Shown: piece by piece, positions 27,902-34,705 of the stretch | Numbering within the stretch: position 1 is the first letter of the stretch | Layout: each line of letters starts with the position of its first letter | Translations under genes and position numbers: made by a program | The notes under the pieces: model-generated | The model's input: the letters and a program-made list of their open reading frames with translations, nothing else | Told to the model about the DNA's origin: nothing | The model's database searches: none | Assembly: GCF_014649995.1 (NCBI RefSeq) | Contig: NZ_BMUC01000011.1 | Coordinates: 124,001 to 188,000, forward strand | From: Streptomyces griseoflavus | Lineage (GTDB): Bacteria > Actinomycetota > Actinomycetes > Streptomycetales > Streptomycetaceae | Direction: 5' to 3' | DNA length: 64,000 nt

Positions 27902-28327
27902 ATGACCGAATCGTCGGTCCGTGCCGTGGGCTGGGCGCGCTCACTGCCGCTGGACAGCGAGGTGAAGGCGGCCCGGGACTGGGCGCGCGGGCACCTGGAC
28001 GCACTGGGCTGGACCACCACCGCCCCCGACGCGGTGGACGCCGTGCTGCTGACGGTGTCCGAGCTCGTCACCAACGCCCACCGGCACGCCCACAGCAACG
28101 CCCAGCTGATCATGACGTGGGACCAGCGGTGTCTGCACATCTCGGTGCACGACACCTCGGCCACACTGCCGGCGCCCCGGGGGCCGAGCACCGAGCGGAT
28201 CGGAGGGCGCGGCATGTTCCTCGTCGACGCTTTGGCCGACGCGTGGGAGGCGCATCCCTGCCCCCACGGCAAGACCATCACCGCCTGCTTCCACGGGCCC
28301 GGGACCGCGGGGCCGGGACAGCACTGA
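27902..28327 (+). CDS. RsbW/SpoIIAB-like ATP-binding protein
   Basis: A 141-residue GHKL ATPase of the anti-sigma/serine-kinase type. The N-box is LLTVSELVTNAHRHAH (about residues 50-65) and the G-box IGGRGMFLVDALADAW (about 100-115). Such proteins bind a sigma factor or phosphorylate an STAS antagonist in partner switching. No sigma factor gene is in the window. It is followed by CbiZ, PP2C, cobalamin-binding and STAS genes on the same strand, so it may supply the kinase arm of that module. ATG 27902 follows GGAAAGGACCACC. Confidence 0.85.
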   Translation: MTESSVRAVGWARSLPLDSEVKAARDWARGHLDALGWTTTAPDAVDAVLLTVSELVTNAHRHAHSNAQLIMTWDQRCLHISVHDTSATLPAPRGPSTERIGGRGMFLVDALADAWEAHPCPHGKTITACFHGPGTAGPGQH

Positions 28328-28341
28328 CCGGACCCCGTGCG

Positions 28342-28363
28342 CGGCGGGACCGCCGCCCCGCCG
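28342..28363 (+). terminator. Hairpin after the ATPase gene
   Basis: Arms CGGCGGG (28342-28348) and CCCGCCG (28357-28363) with an 8-base loop, starting 15 bases beyond the stop. It may separate the ATPase gene from cbiZ. Confidence 0.4.
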
Positions 28364-28402
28364 TACGATCGGCCGGTCCGATCCCGCAAGGAGCCCCGCC
28401 CG

Positions 28403-29086
28403 GTGACCGCCGTCCTCCCTCCGCCCCGCACCCCCGCCGTCACGCTCCCGCATCCGCGGCGTCTGACCCGGGAGGAGGACGGTGACCGGTTGCACGCGCT
28501 GTTCTGGGCGCCGGGCCCGGGCCGGCGGATGATCAGCAGCGCGGTGCTCGGCGGCGGCATCGGCGAGCGGGCCTGGATCCTGAACGCGCAGGTGTCCCAC
28601 GGCTACCGGCGCACCGACCCCGACCGGCATCTCGCCGGCCTCGCCTCCGCCGCCGGAGCCCGCGGTCCGGGGGTGGGGCTGATGACGGCGGCGGACGTCT
28701 CCGCGTACGCCCACGGACACGACGAGGGCGCGGACGCGTTCGTCACGGCCGGGATCGACGTGCGCGGCTGGGCCGCCGTACCGGGCGCGGGCGGGAGCGC
28801 ACCGCAGCCGCCCGGCACGATCAACATCGTCGCGGCGGTACCGGTGCCGCTGACCGACTCCGCCCTGGTCAACGCGGTGGCCACGGCCACGGAGGCGAAG
28901 GTGCAGGCTCTGGTGGAGACCGGTCACGACTCTTCGGGCACCCCCACCGACGCGGTGTGCGTGATGGCTCTCACACCTGTCCCCGAGGAGGAGGCGCACG
29001 CCTTCGCCGGGCCCCGTTCCCTGTGGGGGGCGCGGCTGGCCCGCGCCGTCCACCAGGCCGTGCGGGCGGCCGTGACGGTGCCCTGA
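28403..29086 (+). CDS. cbiZ: Adenosylcobinamide amidohydrolase CbiZ
   Basis: A 227-residue protein of the CbiZ family, which cleaves the aminopropanol phosphate arm of adenosylcobinamide or pseudocobalamin to give adenosylcobyric acid for salvage into cobalamin. Visible family features are MISSAVLGGGIGERAWILNAQV near residue 40, VGLMTAADVSAYAHG near residue 90, and the C-terminal TPTDAVCVMA motif after TATEAKVQALVETG. The GTG start at 28403 has AAGGAG 10 bases upstream. It is normally found in cobalamin biosynthesis or uptake loci. Here it stands alone, next to a cobalamin-binding regulatory protein two genes downstream. Confidence 0.85.
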   Translation: MTAVLPPPRTPAVTLPHPRRLTREEDGDRLHALFWAPGPGRRMISSAVLGGGIGERAWILNAQVSHGYRRTDPDRHLAGLASAAGARGPGVGLMTAADVSAYAHGHDEGADAFVTAGIDVRGWAAVPGAGGSAPQPPGTINIVAAVPVPLTDSALVNAVATATEAKVQALVETGHDSSGTPTDAVCVMALTPVPEEEAHAFAGPRSLWGARLARAVHQAVRAAVTVP

Positions 29087-29128
29087 GGCCTCCCGTCACG
29101 CGCCACCCGGAGGAGCCGGGACCACCCG

Positions 29129-29153
29129 GAGTGGACGTCGCGTTCCGGGGTAC
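29129..29153 (+). promoter_or_regulatory. Candidate sigma-B-type promoter
   Basis: GAGT (29129-29132), a 15-base spacer and GGGTAC (29148-29153) match the streptomycete sigma-B-family pattern GNNT-N14-16-GGGTAY. It lies about 115 bases upstream of the PP2C start. GNNT is a loose element, so the evidence rests mainly on GGGTAC. Confidence 0.4.
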
Positions 29154-29269
29154 GCAGCCGCCGGCGAGCACGCCGGCGCCCGGGTCGGTTGCTTTCGCGG
29201 CGACGGATGAGGGACCGTGGCAGCCGAACGGATTTTCCCGGCAGAGAGGTGGTGGGGTGCGCACGACGC

Positions 29270-30910
29270 GTGCCTGCGCTTGTGATTCCTTCCCCCGGCT
29301 CACCCGCCCACCCGCGCGCCACGGACCTCCGTGAGGGCCCGACGTGGAAGGACGCCCCCTACCCGGTCCTGGTCCTCGGCGCGGACGGCAGGGTCGTGGA
29401 CCTCAATCCGTCCGCCCGGCAGGTGCTGGCGGACCGTCGCGGGGCAGCGGCAGGGCGCGACGAGGCGCCGTCCTGGCTGGCGGACGCGCACCGGAGCCTG
29501 ACCGACGGGACCGGCGTCCCGTCGACGACCCCGCGTGCCGCCGGGGAGATCGCCGGCCGGTTCTTCGAGGCGCGCCCCGGCCCGGTCACCGACGGGAGCG
29601 CCACCTGGTGGCTGACCGACGTCACCGGCCGCCGCGAGGCGGAGAGGTCCCTGCTCGGCGCCCGCAGGCAGGCCGAGGTCCGTGCCATGGTCTCCAGCAC
29701 CCTGCTGTCGTCGCTGAACGTGCCGCGCTGCGCCGAGGTGGCCACGCGGACGGCGTCGGAGCACCTCGCCGACGCGGCACTGCTCGTCCTGCCGCCCGTC
29801 GGGCGCCGCTACGCGGTGACCCACGCGGTGCGCGGCGGACCCGCCGTGCACACCTCACGTCTGGTCGATCCCCGGGACGTACCGGGGCTGGCCGAGGCGC
29901 TCCAGGGGTACCCCCCGGTGCCGGCGCGCTGGATCGATCCCGCCGCCCTTCCCGAGTGGGTGGTGCCGGCGGGCTTCGGCGGAGCGGTCGGCTCCGTCAT
30001 CGTCGCGGCGCTTCCCGGTCACGGGGTGCCCGCGGGCGCGCTCATCCTGCTCCGCTCCAGCACCGAGCAGGCGTTCGGCCCGGACGAGGAGGAGTTCGCC
30101 CGTCTCTTCGCCGCCCGCGCCGGCGCCGCCCTGTCGGCCGCGCGCCTCTACAGCGAGCAGAGCGCGATCACGGCCACGCTCATGCGGGAGCTGCTGCCTC
30201 CGACCCTGGAGAACGTGCACGGGGTGGACTACGCGGGGCGCTACCGCGCCGCCAGCGACCACGAGCGGATCGGCGGTGACTTCTACGACGTCCACCCCGG
30301 GGCCGACGCCTCGCGGGAGACGTTCGTCGTGCTCGGGGACGTGGCCGGCAAGGGGCTCGAAGCGGCCGTCCTCACCGGGAAGATCCGCAACACGCTGCAC
30401 GCGCTGCTGCCGCTGGCGTCCGACCACGAGCAGGTCCTCACCCTGCTCAACGGGGCCCTGCTCAGTTCGCACCACACGCGCTTCGCCACCCTGGTGCTGG
30501 CCTGCGTCAGGCGTGAGGACGACGGCCGGGTCCGGCTCCGGCTGACCAGCGCGGGACACATGCCACCCCTCATCGTCCGCGCCGACGGACGCGTCGAGGA
30601 GGCGGCCACCCACGGCACCCTGGTCGGAGCGCTGCCCTCGGTCTCGGTGCGGACGGCGGAGGAATGGCTCGCCCCCGGCGAGACCTGCCTGCTCTACACC
30701 GACGGCATCACCGAGGCGCGGGGCGGCCCCCTGGGCGACGAGCTGTTCGGGGAACACCGGCTGCGGCAGGCCCTGCGGGAATGCGCCGGCATGCCGGGGG
30801 AAGCGGTGGTGGAGCGGGTGCAGATGCTGGCCGCGCAGTGGCTGGGCACCGGCAACCACGACGACATGGCCACCGTCGCCATCAGCGCGCCGCGCACGGC
30901 CCGCCGGTGA
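29270..30910 (+). CDS. PAS-GAF-PP2C (SpoIIE) sensor phosphatase
   Basis: About 546 residues. Residues 20-110 are PAS-like (DAPYPVLVLGADGRVVDLNPSA ... WWLTDVTGRREAERSLLGARR), residues 125-280 GAF-like, and 290-546 a SpoIIE-type PPM phosphatase with RIGGDFYDV, VLGDVAGKGLEAA, SAGHMPPLIV, LLYTDGITEARGG and NHDDMATVAI. All metal-binding aspartates are present. It should dephosphorylate an STAS-type antagonist in response to a ligand or redox state. GTG 29270 is the chosen start because GAGAGGTGGTGGGG precedes it. The frame is open back to 29189. A cobalamin-binding gene follows after 43 bases. Confidence 0.88.
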   Translation: MPALVIPSPGSPAHPRATDLREGPTWKDAPYPVLVLGADGRVVDLNPSARQVLADRRGAAAGRDEAPSWLADAHRSLTDGTGVPSTTPRAAGEIAGRFFEARPGPVTDGSATWWLTDVTGRREAERSLLGARRQAEVRAMVSSTLLSSLNVPRCAEVATRTASEHLADAALLVLPPVGRRYAVTHAVRGGPAVHTSRLVDPRDVPGLAEALQGYPPVPARWIDPAALPEWVVPAGFGGAVGSVIVAALPGHGVPAGALILLRSSTEQAFGPDEEEFARLFAARAGAALSAARLYSEQSAITATLMRELLPPTLENVHGVDYAGRYRAASDHERIGGDFYDVHPGADASRETFVVLGDVAGKGLEAAVLTGKIRNTLHALLPLASDHEQVLTLLNGALLSSHHTRFATLVLACVRREDDGRVRLRLTSAGHMPPLIVRADGRVEEAATHGTLVGALPSVSVRTAEEWLAPGETCLLYTDGITEARGGPLGDELFGEHRLRQALRECAGMPGEAVVERVQMLAAQWLGTGNHDDMATVAISAPRTARR

Positions 30911-30953
30911 GGTCAGGACCGGCGAGCGGGAACGGCCACGTGAGGAGGACGGT

Positions 30954-32033
30954 GTGAGCGGGACCCCCCTGTCGGCCGCGGAGCTGCGCGACCGGCTGTG
31001 GCAGGCAGTGCTCGAGGGCGGCGAGTACGAGGCCGTCGACGCGATACGCGCCGGGCTCGACGCCGGGTGGGAGGAGGAGGCACTGCTGCTCGACGTCGTC
31101 GCGTCGGTGCAGGAGCGGATCGGTGCCGAATGGGCCGCCGACCGGATCACCGTGGCCCAGGAACACGCCGCCACGGCCATCAACGAGCGCGTGATCACCG
31201 CCCTTGTCCACCGTCAGCCGGCGAACCGACCCGCCGGCTCGTACCGCGGGCGGGTGACGGTCAGCTGCGTCGACGGCGAGTGGCACGCCTTCCCGGCCCG
31301 CCTCGTCGCCGAGGTGCTGCGGCTGCGGGGCTGGCAGGTGGACTACCTGGGCGCCCAGACGCCGACCCCCCATCTCGTCGCCCACCAGCACCGCACCAAC
31401 TCCGACGCCGTCCTCCTCTCCGGGTCGATCTCCACGCACCTGCCGGCCGCGCACGCGGCGATCACGGCCTGTCAGGCGGTCGGAGTGCCGGTGGTGGCGG
31501 GGGGCAGGGCCTTCGGCCCGGACGGCCGGTACGCACGGGCGCTGGGCGCCGACGCATGGGCCCCGGACGCCCGCGGCGCCGCCGCCGCGCTGGAAGCCGG
31601 TCTGGCACGCCCCGCGGCGGTCCGCGACACCGTCGACGACCTGCCGCACCTGGCGGACCAGGAGTACACCATGGTCGTCCGGTCCCGCAGCCGCCTGGTC
31701 AAGCAGGTGCTGGTGGACCTGGAGAGCGGGTTCCCGGCGCTGCGCGCCTACAGCGACGCGCAGCGGGAGCGGACCGCCGAGGACCTGGTCCACATCATGG
31801 ACTTCCTGGCCACCGCCCTGTACCTGGACGACGCGGAGGTGTTCACCGGGTTCCTCCGGTGGACCGCCGAGGTGCTCACGGCGCGCGGGGTTCCGGTGCG
31901 TTCCCTGCGGTCGGGGCTCGACATCATCGGTGAACAGCTGCACGACTTCCCGCGGGCGCTGCGTCTCGTTCGCGAGGGCGCGGCCGCCCTGCGCGACGGG
32001 GCGGCGGCCGGCGCTGTCGGCACCGCGGTATGA
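30954..32033 (+). CDS. Stand-alone cobalamin-binding (CarH/LitR-like) sensor protein
   Basis: A 359-residue protein. Residues 8-90 form a helical cap domain with Trp60-x9-Glu70-His71 (EWAADRITVAQEHAAT), the W-x9-EH signature of CarH/LitR B12 photoreceptors. Residues 98-215 are a Rossmann-like B12 domain with GEWHAFPARLV, where His111 occupies the place of the lower axial ligand, and VVAGGRAFG. Residues 230-345 are a helical domain I do not recognise (RAYSDAQRERTAEDLVHIMDF), loosely like RsbR N-terminal sensors. There is no MerR DNA-binding domain. The residue next to Trp60 is Ala61, where Thermus CarH has the second axial His. It overlaps the STAS gene by ATGA. Confidence 0.87.
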   Translation: MSGTPLSAAELRDRLWQAVLEGGEYEAVDAIRAGLDAGWEEEALLLDVVASVQERIGAEWAADRITVAQEHAATAINERVITALVHRQPANRPAGSYRGRVTVSCVDGEWHAFPARLVAEVLRLRGWQVDYLGAQTPTPHLVAHQHRTNSDAVLLSGSISTHLPAAHAAITACQAVGVPVVAGGRAFGPDGRYARALGADAWAPDARGAAAALEAGLARPAAVRDTVDDLPHLADQEYTMVVRSRSRLVKQVLVDLESGFPALRAYSDAQRERTAEDLVHIMDFLATALYLDDAEVFTGFLRWTAEVLTARGVPVRSLRSGLDIIGEQLHDFPRALRLVREGAAALRDGAAAGAVGTAV

Positions 32034-32425
32034 CCGGGGCGCGTCACGCCGGTGTCCACCCGGTGCGGGACCCCGCGGCGGCCACGCTGACGGTGCGCGT
32101 GAGCGGTGAGCTCGACGACACCTGCGGCGCGGAGCTCACCGCCGTCGTGGTGGCGCACCTGAGCGGGCCGGCGCCGTCGCGGGCCGTGCGGCTGGACTTC
32201 CGTGAGCTGGTGGGCGTCGACGCGCTGGGGCTGGCCGCGCTGCTCATGATCCGCCGTCACACCAGTGCCGCGCGTGCGGTGCTGCACCTGGACAACCGGC
32301 CCGCGGCCCTCGAACGCCTCCTGCGCCAGACCAATGTCCTGGACCATCTCACCGCCGCGGACCCCGCGGAGACGCTGCCGGTCCCGTCGGGCTCCGGTGA
32401 GGTCTCCGGCCCCTGCGGGGGGTAG
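32030..32425 (+). CDS. STAS domain protein (anti-sigma antagonist-like)
   Basis: A 131-residue STAS protein. Residues 20-110 show TLTVRVSGELDDTCGAEL, AVRLDFRELVGVDALGLAALLMI and LERLLRQTNVLDHL. In canonical antagonists the loop is D-S-S/T-G-L with a phosphorylated serine. Here it reads V-D-A-L-G-L, so both serine positions are lost. It therefore may not be switched by phosphorylation, or may act as a scaffold partner. It is translationally coupled to the cobalamin-binding protein, which suggests direct interaction. The C-terminus is a short Pro/Gly/Ser tail. Confidence 0.86.
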   Translation: MTGARHAGVHPVRDPAAATLTVRVSGELDDTCGAELTAVVVAHLSGPAPSRAVRLDFRELVGVDALGLAALLMIRRHTSAARAVLHLDNRPAALERLLRQTNVLDHLTAADPAETLPVPSGSGEVSGPCGG

Positions 32426-32438
32426 CCCGGCCGGCGTG

Positions 32439-33170
32439 TCACCGGGCGGGCCCGCTCCCGCTGCGGGGGCGGCGGCCGACGAACGTGTGGGTGATGCCCG
32501 TCTGCCATCCCGGCATCGGCAGGGCGCGCACCGCGTCGAAGCCCGCCTCGCGCACCCGGGCGGCGAAACGGCCCGCGGTGTCGAACTCCAGGACGCTGCG
32601 CCGCAGATGGCGGTACAGCTCGCCGTCGCCGAGCGCGGTGGCGGCCGGCTGGACGATGCCTCGGGAGACCAGGTTCCACACCAGGCGGTCCGAACGCCGG
32701 CCGCCGAGGGTGTATTCGTGCACGCCGAGCCGCCCGCCGGGGGCCAGCAGCCGGCGCGCGGTGGTGAGGACCGCGTCGGGGTCGGCCACGTTGCGCAGCA
32801 GGTAGGCCGCGAACACCGCGTCGAACGGGCCGCGTACTCCGGCCCCCTCCAGTGCCTCCGCCGGTGCCCGGAGGAAGGTCACCCGGTCCGGCCAGGATTT
32901 GGCCGCGGCCCGTTCGAGCATGCCGGCGGAGGCGTCCACGCCGACGATGCGCGCGCCGGGCAGTACGGCGGCGAGCGCGGCGGTCGACGCGCCGGTGCCG
33001 CAGCCGAGGTCCAGGACGCGCAGTCCCTCACCGCGTCGCGGGAGCCCCAGGCGGCGTGCCGAGCGGCGCAGGTGGGCGTGGTAGCCGGGGTTGGCGGCCA
33101 CCAGGGCGTCGTAACTGCGGGACGCGTGGTCGAACGCGGTGGCGAGACGGCCGTCGCGCAGCAGGATCAT
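32439..33170 (-). CDS. Class I SAM-dependent methyltransferase (UbiE-like)
   Basis: A 243-residue methyltransferase with SAM-binding motif I LRVLDLGCGTGASTAAL (about residue 52), motif II VGVDASAGMLERA, and FDAVFAAYLLRNVADPDAVL, closest to the UbiE/MenG quinone methyltransferase pattern. The C-terminal half has KGG-free sequence and the WQTGITHTFVGRRP end typical of this group. ATG 33170 follows AGGAGA. It is the last gene of an operon starting at 36854 with SRPBCC, desaturase-like and SDR genes, so the substrate is more likely a lipid, isoprenoid or quinone-like product of that pathway than menaquinone. Confidence 0.83.
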   Translation of the reverse strand: MILLRDGRLATAFDHASRSYDALVAANPGYHAHLRRSARRLGLPRRGEGLRVLDLGCGTGASTAALAAVLPGARIVGVDASAGMLERAAAKSWPDRVTFLRAPAEALEGAGVRGPFDAVFAAYLLRNVADPDAVLTTARRLLAPGGRLGVHEYTLGGRRSDRLVWNLVSRGIVQPAATALGDGELYRHLRRSVLEFDTAGRFAARVREAGFDAVRALPMPGWQTGITHTFVGRRPRSGSGPAR

Positions 33171-33301
33171 GCGGTCTCCTGGGGCGGTGGGGCGGGCGGG
33201 CGCCGGTGGCCCGGGGCGGTCGGACGGGCGGGCGCGGGGCCCGCGGACCGTGTTCCCCCTCGCGAGGGCCGGGCCCCAGCTGCCGGGCGGGAGCGGCCGG
33301 A

Positions 33302-34186
33302 TCACCGGGCGGGGCGGGAAGGGGCGCGGTCGGCGGCGCCGCCGGCGCCCAGGAGGCCGGTGTGGCGCAGGGGGTCCCGGGCTTCCAGGCGGGCCAGCCT
33401 CGGGCGGGTCGCGCGCAGCACCACCGGCGGGAGCGTGGTGCGCGCCGCCTGTGCCAGACGCAGCCAGCGCGGTGCGTAGACGGCCCTGCGCCGGTGCTCC
33501 ACGGCCTCCCCGAGCCGGACGGCGACCTCGTCCACGGGGTGCAGCCGCCTGGCCGGCGGCGGCATCCGGCCGCGCAGCTCCCGCAGGACGGGGTAGCGGT
33601 CCGCGTCGCGGATCATGTCGGTGTCGGTCCAGCTCAGGTAGCCGATGCCGACGGCCACGCCGCGGTGCGCCACTTCCGCGCGCAGGGCGTGGGCGAAGGC
33701 CTCGGCGCCCGCCTTGGAGGCGCAGTAGGCGCTCATCATCGGCGCGGCGCCGATCGAGGCCAGCGAGGCGACCTGGAGGTAGTAGCCCTTCATGGCCATG
33801 AGGTCCGGGAGGAAGGCACGGGCCGTGGCCGCGCTGCCCGTCAGGTTGACGTCGATCACGCGTCGCCACACCCGCGGGTCGGAGGTGGCGAACGGGCCGC
33901 CCTCGGCGACGCCGGCGTTGGCGACGACGGCGGAGGGGGCCCCGAGGCGGGTCCTGACCAGTTCGGCGGCCGCGTCCAGCGCGGCATCGTCGGTGACGTC
34001 GACCTCGTGTGCCAGTGCCGTCGTGGGCAGGCCGGCGGCCACCGCCTCCAGCAGGGTCCTCTCGTGACCGAGGAGAGCGACACGGGCACCGCGCCGGGCC
34101 AGGTCGCGGGCCAGTGCCGCGCCGATGCCCCGCGCCGCGCCCGTCACGACGACGGTGCGGCCGTGCAGCGGGGCGGGGCTCCTCAT
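33302..34186 (-). CDS. Short-chain dehydrogenase/reductase
   Basis: A 294-residue SDR. The NAD(P)-binding TGAARGIG lies at residues 15-22, VVANAG in the NNAG position, then LQVASLASIGAAPMMSAYCASKAG with the catalytic Ser, Tyr and Lys (SxxxxxxxxxxYxxxK). The extra ~50 C-terminal residues (PPVVLRATRPRLARLEARD) are characteristic of the streptomycete and mycobacterial SDRs that sit beside MpaB or lipid genes. Its ATG overlaps the upstream gene's stop (ATGA). It acts in the same pathway as the desaturase-like enzyme, on an unknown alcohol or ketone. Confidence 0.87.
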   Translation of the reverse strand: MRSPAPLHGRTVVVTGAARGIGAALARDLARRGARVALLGHERTLLEAVAAGLPTTALAHEVDVTDDAALDAAAELVRTRLGAPSAVVANAGVAEGGPFATSDPRVWRRVIDVNLTGSAATARAFLPDLMAMKGYYLQVASLASIGAAPMMSAYCASKAGAEAFAHALRAEVAHRGVAVGIGYLSWTDTDMIRDADRYPVLRELRGRMPPPARRLHPVDEVAVRLGEAVEHRRRAVYAPRWLRLAQAARTTLPPVVLRATRPRLARLEARDPLRHTGLLGAGGAADRAPSRPAR

Positions 34187-34656
34187 CGGGCGTCCCCGTC
34201 GCGGGGCTCCGGGGCGGAGCCGGGGCGGGCCGTGTGGTCGGGGTGACCGGTCGTGCGGCGGGACTCCTTCATCTCGGCCTCGTACAAGTGGTCCCGGCCG
34301 TCGGCGAGCTCCTCGACGGCGCCCTGCTCGATCTCCTTGAAGGGCCGGTAGTAGGTGGTGTCGTAGGCCTCGACGATCTGGAACGTCCAGTGGCCCGGGA
34401 TGACGTTGCGGCCGAGGACCTGGGTGCGCACCGTCTCGGCCCAGTCGGCGTGTCCGGCCTTGTGCAGCAGTTCGACCGCGCGGTCGAGTTCGAGATCGGC
34501 GGTGCCGGTGAGCTGGTGGAAGCTGTAGAGGTGTCCCCGGGCGCGCTCGGTGGTCTCCAGGGCCTTCGACAGCGATCCGAGCGCCTCCACCGTCTCGTCG
34601 CTGACGCCTTCGGGGCGCCGGTGGGCGCGGTCGGGGCCGTCGTGGTGTGCGGTCAT
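34183..34656 (-). CDS. Conserved hypothetical protein in the desaturase operon
   Basis: A 157-residue soluble protein of unknown function. The centre is helical with EALGSLSKALETTERARGHLYSFHQLTGTADLELD, then HADWAETVRTQVLGRNVIPGHWTFQIVEAYDTTYY. The many aromatic and histidine residues (HQLTG, GHW) could form a ligand site but match no motif I know. It is translationally coupled to the downstream SDR and lies 49 bases after the desaturase-like gene. Both ends are hydrophilic and probably disordered. Confidence 0.75.
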   Translation of the reverse strand: MTAHHDGPDRAHRRPEGVSDETVEALGSLSKALETTERARGHLYSFHQLTGTADLELDRAVELLHKAGHADWAETVRTQVLGRNVIPGHWTFQIVEAYDTTYYRPFKEIEQGAVEELADGRDHLYEAEMKESRRTTGHPDHTARPGSAPEPRDGDAR

Positions 34657-34705
34657 CGTCTCGTCTCCGCCTGTGCTCGATGGTGTTCCGGGGCCGGTGC
34701 GCCGG

